Source: Faecalitalea sp. UBA4312
Lineage (GTDB): Bacteria > Bacillota_I > Bacilli_A > Erysipelotrichales > Erysipelotrichaceae
DNA: 36,192 nt
Reading direction: 5' to 3'
Assembly: GCA_002394635.1 (NCBI GenBank)
Contig: DGUK01000089.1
Span: forward strand, 1 to 36,192
The stretch's first letter is position 1. The number at the start of each line of letters is the position of its first letter. Made by a program: the position numbers and the translations under genes. Below the pieces are notes generated by a model. The model worked only from the letters and a program-made list of their open reading frames with translations. It did not search any database and was not told the origin of the DNA. Positions 15,454 to 23,658 of this stretch are shown here, one piece after another.

Positions 15454-15921
15454 ATGATTCGAAGAGCTCAGAAAAAGGACCTGGAAGCTATTGACCGTTT
15501 ACTGTATCAGGTGCTTGCCATTCATGAAGAAATACGACCGGATATTTTTATTGCAGGAACAAAAAAATATACCGATGAGGAATTAATGTCTATTTTTGAA
15601 AATAAGCAGACACCGGTATTTGTCTATACCGATGATAAGGATGAAGTGCTAGGGTATTGTTTCTGCCAGATGCAGCAAATCAAAGGGATTGCTAATATGC
15701 ATGATAGAAAAACATTATATATTGATGATCTGTGTGTTGATGGAGCTGCTCGTGGTCAACATGTGGGAAAACAATTGTATGATTATGTGATCCAGTATGC
15801 CCGACAACAAGGTTGTGATAATGTTACTTTGCATGTATGGCAAGGCAATGATGGAGCCCGGGCTTTTTATGAAGCGATGGGCTTTGGAATCCAGAAAACA
15901 TTGATGGAGAAGGTGTTATAA
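15454..15921 (+). CDS. GNAT family N-acetyltransferase
   Basis: This 155-residue GNAT protein begins MIRRAQKKDLEAIDRLLYQV. The CoA-binding loop is ARGQHVGKQLYDYV (about residues 98-111), and TLHVWQGNDGARAFYEAMGF is the C-terminal signature. TLYIDDLCVDG just before the loop is typical of the RimI-like branch, but the acceptor is unknown. The ribosome site TAGGAGG is well placed. Its stop abuts the ATG of the ACT-domain gene (no gap), so the pair is co-translated; the ACT partner hints at amino-acid-related metabolism. Confidence 0.9.
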   Translation: MIRRAQKKDLEAIDRLLYQVLAIHEEIRPDIFIAGTKKYTDEELMSIFENKQTPVFVYTDDKDEVLGYCFCQMQQIKGIANMHDRKTLYIDDLCVDGAARGQHVGKQLYDYVIQYARQQGCDNVTLHVWQGNDGARAFYEAMGFGIQKTLMEKVL

Positions 15922-16281
15922 ATGGAATTGGAAAAACTAACGGCGGATTTTACTGTATGTAAGGTGGACCGATTTCCGGAAGGCATAGGCGACTATTGTT
16001 TTGTATCTAAAACGGACCAAGAGCTGTCCGTTGTCTGTAAAACCGAAGATGTGCCGGATCCAACCCTGGAAAGAGAAGATGGCTGGAAAGGATTTCGGAT
16101 CACGGGAACACTGGATTTTTCATTGATCGGTATCCTGGCCCCGATCGCAGCTTTACTGGCAGAACATATGATCGGAATCTTTGTGGTTTCGACCTATAAT
16201 ACTGACTATCTCTTTGTGAAAAAAGAGAATTTTGATAAAGCGCAGACAGTGTTGTCTGCAGCTGGTTATACTTGGAAATAA
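15922..16281 (+). CDS. ACT-domain protein (CASTOR/ACT_7-like)
   Basis: This 119-residue cytoplasmic protein is built of two small alpha/beta halves. WKGFRITGTLDFSLIGILAPIAALLAEHMIGIFVVSTYNTDYLFV (about residues 53-97) is the characteristic C-terminal ACT repeat of COG3603-type proteins, which bind amino acids in related systems. No enzymatic domain is attached. The ATG directly follows the stop of the GNAT gene. It may be the amino-acid sensor for that enzyme, but this is inference. Confidence 0.85.
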   Translation: MELEKLTADFTVCKVDRFPEGIGDYCFVSKTDQELSVVCKTEDVPDPTLEREDGWKGFRITGTLDFSLIGILAPIAALLAEHMIGIFVVSTYNTDYLFVKKENFDKAQTVLSAAGYTWK

Positions 16282-16298
16282 TAGAAAGAAGGAAGAAT

Positions 16299-17747
16299 AT
16301 GGCTTGTACAACAATTTTAGTGGGAAAAAACGCAACGTATGATGGTTCGACCATGGTGGCACGTAACGAAGATTCACCGGCCGGACAATTTACACCGAAG
16401 AAATTTATAGTGGTCAATCCACAGGAGCAGCCGGCTGCTTATCAATCGGTGATCTCCAAAGTGCATATCGATCTGCCGGTGAAGGCTCTTCGGTATACAG
16501 CGGTACCGAATGCCCTGGATAATGAGGGAGTCTGGGGAGAAGCCGGTATCAATGAAGAGAATGTTGCGATGTCGGAAACCGAGACGATTACGTCCAATCC
16601 AAGAGTGTTGGGCGCCGATCCTTTGGTGGAAGGCGGAATCGGAGAAGAGGATCTGTTGACGATCGTATTACCTTATATCCATTCTGCCCGGGAAGGTGTT
16701 GTGCTGCTGGGAAAATATCTGGAGATGTATGGAACCTATGAAATGAATGGCATTGCCTTCAGCGATGTAGAGGAAATCTGGTGGCTGGAGTCCATTGGTG
16801 GCCATCACTGGATGGCTAAACGGGTCCCGGATGACAGCTATGTTGTGATGCCCAATCAACTGGGAATCGATTCCTTTGATTTTAAAGATGCCTATGGAGA
16901 GCAGAAGGATCATATGTGTTCAAAAGATCTGGTTGAATTTATAGAGACCAATCATCTGGATCTGAGATTTCATGATACAAATCTATACGAAGTAACGGAT
17001 TTTGATGCTCGTGCTGCCTTTGGAAGCCATGATGATGCAGATCATACATACAATACACCACGGGCATGGGATATTCAGAGGTATTTGAATCCGACCACAT
17101 CCTGTTGGTATGGACAGCAGGCAGACTATACACCGGAATCGGATACTCTTCCATGGTCCCGGGTTCCGGAAAAGAAGATCACACCCGAGGATGTAAAGAT
17201 CGTATTGTCCCGTCATTTCCAGGGAACGGCTTATGATCCGTATGGAAAAGGATCGCAAAAAAACATATATCGTTCAATTGGGGTCAATCGTACCAACTTT
17301 GTATCGCTATTACAGTTACGTCCGTATCTGCCAAAGGATATCATGGCGGTGCAATGGATAGCGATGGGATCCAACGTGTTTAATGCGTTTGTGCCTTTTT
17401 ATGCCAATGTAACAAAAACACCGGATTATTTTTCTAATACCGGGCAGCAGGTGACAACGGAAAACTTCTACTGGACCAACCGGATCATAGGGGCCTTGGC
17501 CGATGCGCATTATCATGCCACAGCCAATTTGATTGAAAGATATCAGAATACAGTGCATGCCAAAGGCAATCAGCTGATCAAGGAGTTTGATCTAAGCAGT
17601 GAAAAGGAAGGGATTCACGGTTATCTGGAACAATGCAACGATGTCATAGCCAATATGGTACAAAAGGAAACCGATGCTTTGTTGGAACAGGTGTTGTATA
17701 CCGCAAGCTGTCATATGAAAAACGGATTTGCCCGTTCAGATGCATAA
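16299..17747 (+). CDS. pepD: C69 family dipeptidase
   Basis: This 482-residue N-terminal-nucleophile peptidase hydrolyses dipeptides with broad specificity. The protein opens MACTTILVGKNATYDGSTM, and Cys3 is the family nucleophile, exposed after N-terminal processing. VARNEDSP, the downstream NEENVAMSETET and the C-terminal half match the PepDA/PepDB type in order and length. It has no signal peptide, so it acts in the cytoplasm on imported peptides. The ribosome site GAAGGAAG is six bases before the ATG; upstream ATG 16272 overlaps the previous gene. It is probably transcribed with the GNAT/ACT pair and is closed by a terminator. Confidence 0.92.
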   Translation: MACTTILVGKNATYDGSTMVARNEDSPAGQFTPKKFIVVNPQEQPAAYQSVISKVHIDLPVKALRYTAVPNALDNEGVWGEAGINEENVAMSETETITSNPRVLGADPLVEGGIGEEDLLTIVLPYIHSAREGVVLLGKYLEMYGTYEMNGIAFSDVEEIWWLESIGGHHWMAKRVPDDSYVVMPNQLGIDSFDFKDAYGEQKDHMCSKDLVEFIETNHLDLRFHDTNLYEVTDFDARAAFGSHDDADHTYNTPRAWDIQRYLNPTTSCWYGQQADYTPESDTLPWSRVPEKKITPEDVKIVLSRHFQGTAYDPYGKGSQKNIYRSIGVNRTNFVSLLQLRPYLPKDIMAVQWIAMGSNVFNAFVPFYANVTKTPDYFSNTGQQVTTENFYWTNRIIGALADAHYHATANLIERYQNTVHAKGNQLIKEFDLSSEKEGIHGYLEQCNDVIANMVQKETDALLEQVLYTASCHMKNGFARSDA

Positions 17748-17774
17748 AAGTCAGTGTAAATGCTGACTTTTTTT
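17748..17774 (+). terminator. Intrinsic terminator after the dipeptidase
   Basis: AAGTCAG (17748-17754) pairs with CTGACTT (17763-17769), running into TTTTTTT. Confidence 0.85.
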
Positions 17775-17808
17775 GTGTATAAATGTGGATGAAACGAATG
17801 TGGATTTA

Positions 17809-17837
17809 TTGAATTTAATGAAGAATCTTTATATAAT
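17809..17837 (+). promoter_or_regulatory. Sigma-A promoter of the PP2C gene
   Basis: TTGAAT (17809-17814) and a perfect TATAAT (17832-17837) are 17 bases apart. Confidence 0.75.
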
Positions 17838-17874
17838 AAAGCTACTTATAGTTTTAAGAGGATGGGAGTCACAT

Positions 17875-18693
17875 ATGTTTCAGATATTCAGGGAGAGGAC
17901 ATCTTCCGATGATAGTGAGCAGGGATTTCGGTTAAGTGCCATATCGCATATTGGCAAAGTAAGAGAAAATAATGAAGACAATCTCTGTTTTTTTTCTACA
18001 GTTTTAGACGAAGAGCACACCAACAGCAAGCTGATGGTCTCTACATTTAAGGATCAAGACCAGAGTTTTTGCGTCGGGTTATTTGATGGCTTAGGTGGTG
18101 AAGCTTATGGGGAAAAAGCTTCTTATCTGGCTGCCTGTACCATGCGTGAATGTATAAAGAAAGGCATGAATGAGCCGGTTTCCTTTTTGAAGGATATTTG
18201 CCTTTCTATGAATGACAGTGTCTTTTTAACCGCTCAGGAAAATGATTATGGAATTATGGGAACGACAGCCGCACTGTTATTGCACCATCAGGGAAAGATG
18301 TACTGTTGTAATGTAGGGGACAGTCGTATCTTTGGTTGGCGGCCGGATGGTTTAGAACAAGTGTCGATCGACCATACAACGGCATCGATATTAAGGGAAC
18401 TGAATTTACTGGACAGAAAACCACAGCTGACGCAATATATTGGAATCAATGAAGAATACACATGGCTGACACCAGCCATTTCAGCGTATTCGTTAAATAC
18501 CTTTCTACGATATCTTTTATGCAGTGATGGACTGACGGATATGTTGAATGAAGAAGAAATCCATGCCTTTATGGCAAAGGGAAGCGTTGAGGAAAGTACA
18601 CGAAACTTGTTAGAGAAAGCATTAGAACGTGGTGGAAAAGATAATATAACAATTATTCTCTGTGAAAGGATGGGAGGCCCGGATCATGAATGA
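17875..18693 (+). CDS. PP2C-family serine/threonine phosphatase
   Basis: This 272-residue soluble phosphatase removes phosphate from Ser/Thr proteins using two metal ions. Metal ligands and motifs appear in order: VRENNEDN (about residues 27-34), LFDGLGGEAYGE (about 70), GTTAALLL, NVGDSRIF (about 146), LLCSDGLTD (about 219) and GGKDNITIIL near the end. The start at 17875 follows GGGAG by six bases; the longer frame from 17773 begins before the promoter -10 and is excluded. No partner Ser/Thr kinase is encoded here. It is monocistronic, with the terminator at 18757-18784. Confidence 0.92.
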   Translation: MFQIFRERTSSDDSEQGFRLSAISHIGKVRENNEDNLCFFSTVLDEEHTNSKLMVSTFKDQDQSFCVGLFDGLGGEAYGEKASYLAACTMRECIKKGMNEPVSFLKDICLSMNDSVFLTAQENDYGIMGTTAALLLHHQGKMYCCNVGDSRIFGWRPDGLEQVSIDHTTASILRELNLLDRKPQLTQYIGINEEYTWLTPAISAYSLNTFLRYLLCSDGLTDMLNEEEIHAFMAKGSVEESTRNLLEKALERGGKDNITIILCERMGGPDHE

Positions 18694-18756
18694 GGTCTTG
18701 GAAAGGCTATAAAGGGCTAGGAAATATTTTTTATCAATGATTATGGAGATTATAAG

Positions 18757-18784
18757 CGGGAGATTACGGAATTTCCCGTTTTTT
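18757..18784 (+). terminator. Intrinsic terminator after PP2C
   Basis: CGGGAGATT (18757-18765) pairs with AATTTCCCG (18770-18778), with one G-U and loop ACGG, followed by six T. Confidence 0.8.
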
Positions 18785-18826
18785 ATATGCATTTACGGTT
18801 CGTGCTATACAGGGTATGATCGCACG

Positions 18827-19020
18827 AAAGCAGACATACAAAACATAATAAATGTAGACGGAGATGGGATTTTATTATTTTATGCAGAAAACTTTTTTTA
18901 AAAAGATTGTGAAGTGACTGGAAAACCCGTATTGACGAAGATTTTAAACATCGTGGCAAGAAAAAGAATACCTAGAAAATACTGGCTTAGGATCCTGGAT
19001 CCTACAGCCAATATTTTTTT
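18827..19020 (+). ncRNA. Candidate small RNA between PP2C and the 19096 operon
   Basis: The 402-base gap holds no credible coding frame. It contains a promoter-like pair TTTACG (18792-18797) and TATGAT (18815-18820) with 17-base spacing. This overlaps an imperfect hairpin, TTCGTGCTATAC (18799-18810) against GTATG...GCACGAA (18814-18828). Downstream, a strong hairpin (18978-18996 with 18997-19015, containing GGATCC twice) is followed by seven T. A transcript of about 190 bases from 18827 to 19020 would result. It does not fit 6S, SRP or any riboswitch I know. Alternatively the hairpins are only regulatory DNA. Confidence 0.3.
18978..19020 (+). terminator. Strong intrinsic terminator in the intergenic gap
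   Basis: The 5' arm contains TGGCT and AGGATC; the 3' arm contains GATCCT and AGCCA. One mismatch and one bulge interrupt an 18-bp stem. Seven T follow. No gene ends here, so a non-coding transcript or antitermination is implied. Confidence 0.7.
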
Positions 19021-19031
19021 GAAAAACACCC

Positions 19032-19059
19032 TTGATTTTTCGATTATTTTTGGTAAACT
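19032..19059 (+). promoter_or_regulatory. Promoter of the seven-gene sigma/alarmone operon
   Basis: TTGATT (19032-19037) and TAAACT (19054-19059) with TGG ahead (extended -10) are 16 bases apart. Transcription would start near 19066, thirty bases before the first ATG. Confidence 0.55.
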
Positions 19060-19095
19060 GAACATCCTTTCGTATAAAACTTTTTGGAGGTGACT

Positions 19096-19545
19096 ATGGA
19101 AACCATTGAAAACATGTTGATCCATATGGGCTTTACCTTACATCCGAATAATCCGGATCCATCCAGTCATCTGTATTATGATCCACAGGAAGAATCGGAA
19201 GATGGACTGTATACAACGTATGTCTTACTGGTACGTGACACCTTCATAATCGGCTCCTTGATTGGAGTGATGGATGATCGTCACACAAAAGAAGAAGTCA
19301 GTGAACTGATCAATACAATGAATGAACAAAGTCTGCAGGTACGTTATCTGTATGATGAGATCAAGGAAGATCCTCTCTTATTGTGGATGATTGATGGACG
19401 GACTATGATACCGGCATTTCTGATTCATGAAGAAAACCAGATCCGGACTTTATGGGATCGACATCTGAATGAAGTTAAAGAACAGAGGAAACGATTAAAG
19501 AATCTGGGATATCTGGAAGAGGATTCTATTTCCGTTACAAAGTGA
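19096..19545 (+). CDS. Protein of unknown function, first gene of the sigma/alarmone operon
   Basis: This 149-residue soluble, acidic protein matches no family I recognise. There is no signal peptide or membrane helix. It reads as an alpha/beta domain (LYTTYVLLVRDTFIIGSLIGVMDD) followed by helices, with a charged C-terminal helix rich in Lys/Arg/Glu (HLNEVKEQRKRLKNLGYLEED). The ATG at 19096 follows GGAGGTG by six bases; TTG 19084 is too close to the site. Nine bases separate it from the metallophosphoesterase gene. Confidence 0.85.
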   Translation: METIENMLIHMGFTLHPNNPDPSSHLYYDPQEESEDGLYTTYVLLVRDTFIIGSLIGVMDDRHTKEEVSELINTMNEQSLQVRYLYDEIKEDPLLLWMIDGRTMIPAFLIHEENQIRTLWDRHLNEVKEQRKRLKNLGYLEEDSISVTK

Positions 19546-19554
19546 GGTGGGACG

Positions 19555-20325
19555 ATGCGTGTATTTCTGACAGGGGATTGTCACGGGTGTTTTGATAAGC
19601 TTTACCGCTTTCAAGAAGAGATGTCGAATCTGACCAAGGAAGATATAGTGATTGTGTTAGGGGATTTCGGGGGACTATGGTCCGGTTCTGCATCGGAACA
19701 AGAGGCATTGGATCGTTTAAACCAACTTTCTTTTACATTATGCTTTGTTGATGGGAACCATGAAAATCATGATTTATTGGAAACATTTCCTGTCAAAATG
19801 TGGAACCATGGAAAGATCCATGAAATACGCAGCCACATCTATCATCTGATGCGGGGCCAAGTCTTTATCCTGGCTGGCCGGAAGGTCTTTACTTTTGGCG
19901 GCGGGCTGAGCCGTGATATTGTGCATGGCGTTTTGGATCCGGATGATCCGAAGTTTCCGATCCAAGTAAAAGAAATGAATGAGAAGGGATGGTTCTATCG
20001 GATTCTCGGACAGTCCTACTGGACACAGGAACTGCCCAGTGAACAGGAAATGCAGGAAGGCCTAAAGAATCTGAAGAAACATGATCATACCGTAGACTAT
20101 GTCCTGACACATTGCGCTCCTACCGATCTGGAAAGACATATTCTGGCCTTTTCGCATCCCAAAGAACCCGATCGGTTAAATCGGTATCTACAGAATATAG
20201 CGGAGCGTACTACGTTTCAAAAATGGTATATGGGTCATTACCATACGGATGTTACGTATCGGTTTTTTGAGGCGTATCCGGCCCAATGTGTCCTGGAGAG
20301 GTTTGTGTTGTTAATAGACACTTAA
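19555..20325 (+). CDS. Calcineurin-like metallophosphoesterase
   Basis: This 256-residue cytoplasmic phosphoesterase carries all five metal-binding blocks: GDCHG (residues 7-11), GDFGG (about 37), GNHEN (about 66), LTHCAP (about 186) and MGHYHTD (about 227). These coordinate two metals in the family. Substrate cannot be read; relatives act on phosphoproteins, nucleotides or RNA. An insertion of about 60 residues with RDIVHGVLDPDDPKFP lies between blocks three and four. The ribosome site GAGGTGGG precedes the ATG. It is the second gene of the operon. Confidence 0.9.
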   Translation: MRVFLTGDCHGCFDKLYRFQEEMSNLTKEDIVIVLGDFGGLWSGSASEQEALDRLNQLSFTLCFVDGNHENHDLLETFPVKMWNHGKIHEIRSHIYHLMRGQVFILAGRKVFTFGGGLSRDIVHGVLDPDDPKFPIQVKEMNEKGWFYRILGQSYWTQELPSEQEMQEGLKNLKKHDHTVDYVLTHCAPTDLERHILAFSHPKEPDRLNRYLQNIAERTTFQKWYMGHYHTDVTYRFFEAYPAQCVLERFVLLIDT

Positions 20326-20346
20326 AAAGGAAGGGAGGAAAGGATC

Positions 20347-21501
20347 ATGAACGTACGTTCCAACCGGCGATATGTCATCGCCATCGTGTTATTAGGAATC
20401 GGTTATTTTTTATCATATAGTTCCCAGGAGTGGTTTTTATTCCGCGTACACAAAGATGCACATGGGATGTTGATGAATGTTGGCTTCCAGTGGGTGGCTG
20501 TGCTTCCTTTATGCAGCGGGATTCTGTTGTGCATGGGATATGCGACGGCCTTGGCGACATTTATTAAAAAGCCGGTACGAGCTTCCTTTCCTTTACTGAC
20601 ATCCAGCTTATTGCTGACATTGCCATATATCGTGCAGTTTATGGATCTCTATGGATTGTGTTTCCGGTTGACCGGCACGGATTCTCTGGCCTGGGAACTG
20701 AAGACACTCTATACACTTGTCTCCGGTGGCCTGTTTATCACCGCTTTGATCCTGGAAAATAGACGATCCTTATTCGTGGAAATCGCTGCAGGATGTATCG
20801 GCTTAGGGATGATCCGGCTGTTCTGCTGTGAAAATACGTGGTATTTCTATGTTTGTCTGGGGACCATACTGTTCATTCTGATGATGGAACGAACAGGTGT
20901 TCTTCAGAAAATAGACAGAGCCCAGGAATCGGAACCGGTCCGTCATTGGCATGGAACAGAAATTTTGGAGCTGCCTTTACAGGAGAATACGTCCAGGCTT
21001 AAACCGATTTTGTTCTTTACGGTTTCTATGATCCTGCTGGGCCTTGTTTGTGTATTTTTGGATCTGGATGTCTATGATGTGTTGGCATTTGATCTGTTAT
21101 TCCATAAAGCCTGGGCATTTGTGTTTAGCACAGGGATTGCCGTTTTGATATATCATCTGTTTAAGCAATGGCTCTATCTGCATGTTTTATTACCTATCTA
21201 TCTAAAAGAAGATTGTGGCTTTGTTGAAGGGGTAGGTCTGGTCCGAAAAGAAGGGCGGGATGGCTGGAAGCCGTTTATACGGATACAGCCCGAAGATGTG
21301 GAAAAGATCTATACGATCCGATGGGTGATACATATGTTGTATATGTTGTTTTTTGAGGTATTCCAGTTTATTCTTCCGTCTCCGTTTCTGATTACGATAT
21401 CCATGGTGCTGGCCATCCTGGCTATGATCGATGCGATTCATATGAAGATCGATGGATGGAAAAGAGAGCAGGAAGAAACAGATACCGTCATCTTTGTATA
21501 A
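20347..21501 (+). CDS. Polytopic membrane protein of unknown function
   Basis: This 384-residue protein has about nine hydrophobic segments, spaced from residue 8 to 375. Between the last two groups is a soluble loop (about 295-325) with the phrase VRKEGRDGWKPFIRIQPEDVEKIY. I recognise no family. The TPR protein encoded next could bind its cytoplasmic loops, a guess from position only. The start follows GGGAGGAAAGG with good spacing, 21 bases after the phosphoesterase stop. Confidence 0.85.
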   Translation: MNVRSNRRYVIAIVLLGIGYFLSYSSQEWFLFRVHKDAHGMLMNVGFQWVAVLPLCSGILLCMGYATALATFIKKPVRASFPLLTSSLLLTLPYIVQFMDLYGLCFRLTGTDSLAWELKTLYTLVSGGLFITALILENRRSLFVEIAAGCIGLGMIRLFCCENTWYFYVCLGTILFILMMERTGVLQKIDRAQESEPVRHWHGTEILELPLQENTSRLKPILFFTVSMILLGLVCVFLDLDVYDVLAFDLLFHKAWAFVFSTGIAVLIYHLFKQWLYLHVLLPIYLKEDCGFVEGVGLVRKEGRDGWKPFIRIQPEDVEKIYTIRWVIHMLYMLFFEVFQFILPSPFLITISMVLAILAMIDAIHMKIDGWKREQEETDTVIFV

Positions 21502-21518
21502 AAAGAAAGGAGCTTGTC

Positions 21519-22709
21519 ATGGGAAAATACGATACAGAACCCTGGAAAAAGGAAGCGAAGAATCTGGCTGATCATGGATACTATAATCTGGCATTAAACG
21601 TTTATTTTGAGATCCTGGAACAAGCCCGAGAACAGAAAGACATTTATACCGAAGCCAATACGCTGCGTTTGATCGGCCAACAATATGCGAAGCTGGAAGA
21701 GTATGAACAAGCTCTGTGTTGGCTTCAACGGGCTTTGCAGGTGGCCTCCGGCATAAAAACGAATTTGTATTCACTGGAGTCAGATATCCGCTTTGATCTG
21801 TGTAGGATCTACCATCATCTGGACGATCCGGAATCGTTTTATCTGAACTATTACTACTATATACAGACGCGTAGAGAAGAGATTGATCAAAATGAAGTCT
21901 GTGATGATCAATATCAACAACTGTTGTGGATCTTCTTATCCCGCAAATGGCTTCGTATCAATTCGTTTGCGGTCTATGTCATCGAAGGCTACATCATTGG
22001 CGGGGAAGAATATGAACGCTCGTCTGTAAGCGAAGAACCGGAATTTCCATTGAAAACCAAGGAAGTCTATCCTTTACTATGGCTATGTTTACAGACGATC
22101 CTATTCGATTTGCGACCGCTTCTATCGGAATATACATTCTTATTGATGATCAATACAGCCTACCAGCATTTCGGTTACGCGTTTTTTGATGACAACCAGT
22201 GTAGGGACTTATTGAAGTTGCTGCCAGAACCACCGGCTGAGCTGACGGATCTGATTCCATCCATAGGTAAAGATAAGGAATACGATATATACCAGGAAAT
22301 TCTCAAAAACAAAGAAAAAAGCCGATTTTTCATGGTCATTGATTGGATCCAGGAATACATTTTGACCTGTTTACAACCGTATTATGAAAAGGATTGTATC
22401 TCCTTGTTTGAAACAAGCCGTTATGCGCAAACCATCTTTGAAATCTGGATCTATGAAGAATATTATACAAGTTACGATTACGTGAGGATGCGTTCGTGGC
22501 TGAAAGCTATGGGCTACTTTGTACCGGATCCGGTGATCTCTAAAGAAGGCGGCTGGTATGTACTGGATACGGTTCGCTCTTTTCGCACTCATCGGCTGGC
22601 TTGTCATATCATGCGGATATTATGTGATGCCGGCCAACGGGATATTGAAACAATTTATCAATACTGGTTTGGCTGTTCTCGCGATATCATACATTTATCG
22701 AATGATTGA
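21519..22709 (+). CDS. TPR-repeat protein of unknown function
   Basis: This 396-residue soluble protein has two or three tetratricopeptide-like helical pairs at residues 15-80 (YNLALNVYFEILEQAREQ and EEYEQALCWLQRALQVASG). A longer region with many aromatic residues follows, with no recognised domain. TPR arrays bind protein partners; the operon also encodes a sigma factor and a membrane protein. AAAGAAAGGAG is seven bases before the ATG at 21519; the longer frame from 21456 overlaps the previous gene. Confidence 0.85.
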   Translation: MGKYDTEPWKKEAKNLADHGYYNLALNVYFEILEQAREQKDIYTEANTLRLIGQQYAKLEEYEQALCWLQRALQVASGIKTNLYSLESDIRFDLCRIYHHLDDPESFYLNYYYYIQTRREEIDQNEVCDDQYQQLLWIFLSRKWLRINSFAVYVIEGYIIGGEEYERSSVSEEPEFPLKTKEVYPLLWLCLQTILFDLRPLLSEYTFLLMINTAYQHFGYAFFDDNQCRDLLKLLPEPPAELTDLIPSIGKDKEYDIYQEILKNKEKSRFFMVIDWIQEYILTCLQPYYEKDCISLFETSRYAQTIFEIWIYEEYYTSYDYVRMRSWLKAMGYFVPDPVISKEGGWYVLDTVRSFRTHRLACHIMRILCDAGQRDIETIYQYWFGCSRDIIHLSND

Positions 22710-22727
22710 TCTAAGAAAAAGGAGGCG

Positions 22728-23645
22728 TTGATCAAAGAAGCACAAGTACGAAAGAAAACAGAAACAATGCAGCAACTGCAGGAAATGTATCAGCAGAACG
22801 GAAGAAAGAGCATCGTTTATGATGCCTTTCGTTCGTATTTGAATCAGATCGGGCAGTTTCCTTTGCTGACAAAGGAGCAGGAAATATACTACGCCCGACA
22901 GGTACAACAAGGCAGTCAATCGGCCAAGTTAAAGATGATGGAGTGTAATCTTCGCTTAGTGGTCTCGATTGCCAAAGGGATGTCTGTCAAAAACGGCCTG
23001 GATATCCTGGATCTGATCGATGAAGGCAACATCGGACTGGAAAAAGCCGTACGTCTTTTTGATCCGGACAAACAGTGTCGGTTTTCCACCTATGCGACAT
23101 GGTGGATCAAACAATCCATTTCCCGAGCCATTGATAATACGCAGCGTACTGTCCGGCTTCCGGTCCATATCAAAGAGAAGATCAAGGATATGAACCAGGT
23201 TGAAAGAGATCTTGATCAGAGGCTTGGACGACACCCAACTGACCAAGAAATGGCAGCTGCCTTGAATTCGACCGAACAGAAAATCAGTGAGCTCAAACGG
23301 ATCGCCTTTGAACCAATCAGTCTGCAGACCCCTCTCAATGAGCAGGAAGATGCCAGCCTGGCAGAGTATATACGCGATGATAAGATTATTTCGCCGGAGA
23401 AATACGTTGAAACACAGACAATCAAAGAGGAGGTTCTAAAAGCTATCCGGCTGTTGACAGAACGGGAGCGTTTCGTCATAGTGTATCGTTTTGGGTTTGA
23501 TCAACAGAAGGTGTATACACTGGAAGAAATCGGGAATGAATTAGGAGTGACCCGGGAGCGGGTCCGCCAGATTGAAGCCAATGCGTTAAGAAAGCTGAAG
23601 AACAACCAGAATTTAAAAAGATTGGAAGATGATCGAAAAGAATAA
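22728..23645 (+). CDS. Alternative sigma-70 factor, RpoD-like group 2
   Basis: This protein of up to 305 residues has regions 1.2 to 4.2 in order: FRSYLNQIGQFPLLTKEQE (1.2), the core-binding and -10 regions NLRLVVSIAKG, DLIDEGNIGL and FSTYATWWIKQSI (2.1-2.4), RLPVHIKEKIK (3.0), and VTRERVRQIEANALRKLK (4.2). There is no long acidic 1.1 region. It is close to housekeeping SigA, so promoter specificity is probably similar, with altered control. The start is odd: GGAGG ends two bases before TTG 22728, while AUC 22731 would have ideal spacing and ATG 22767 has almost no site. It is encoded fifth in the operon, 13 bases before the alarmone hydrolase. Confidence 0.92.
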   Translation: MIKEAQVRKKTETMQQLQEMYQQNGRKSIVYDAFRSYLNQIGQFPLLTKEQEIYYARQVQQGSQSAKLKMMECNLRLVVSIAKGMSVKNGLDILDLIDEGNIGLEKAVRLFDPDKQCRFSTYATWWIKQSISRAIDNTQRTVRLPVHIKEKIKDMNQVERDLDQRLGRHPTDQEMAAALNSTEQKISELKRIAFEPISLQTPLNEQEDASLAEYIRDDKIISPEKYVETQTIKEEVLKAIRLLTERERFVIVYRFGFDQQKVYTLEEIGNELGVTRERVRQIEANALRKLKNNQNLKRLEDDRKE

Positions 23646-23658
23646 GGGAGGGAATCAT

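Noticed and set aside
18827..19020. Possible 6S RNA
   Set aside because: The size is about right, but the 5' and 3' ends do not pair with each other and the 3' end forms its own terminator.
18898..19125. Minus-strand frame of 75 codons in the PP2C to 19096 gap
   Set aside because: It covers the hairpin terminator and promoter of the next operon, and its start overlaps the 19096 gene without a ribosome site.
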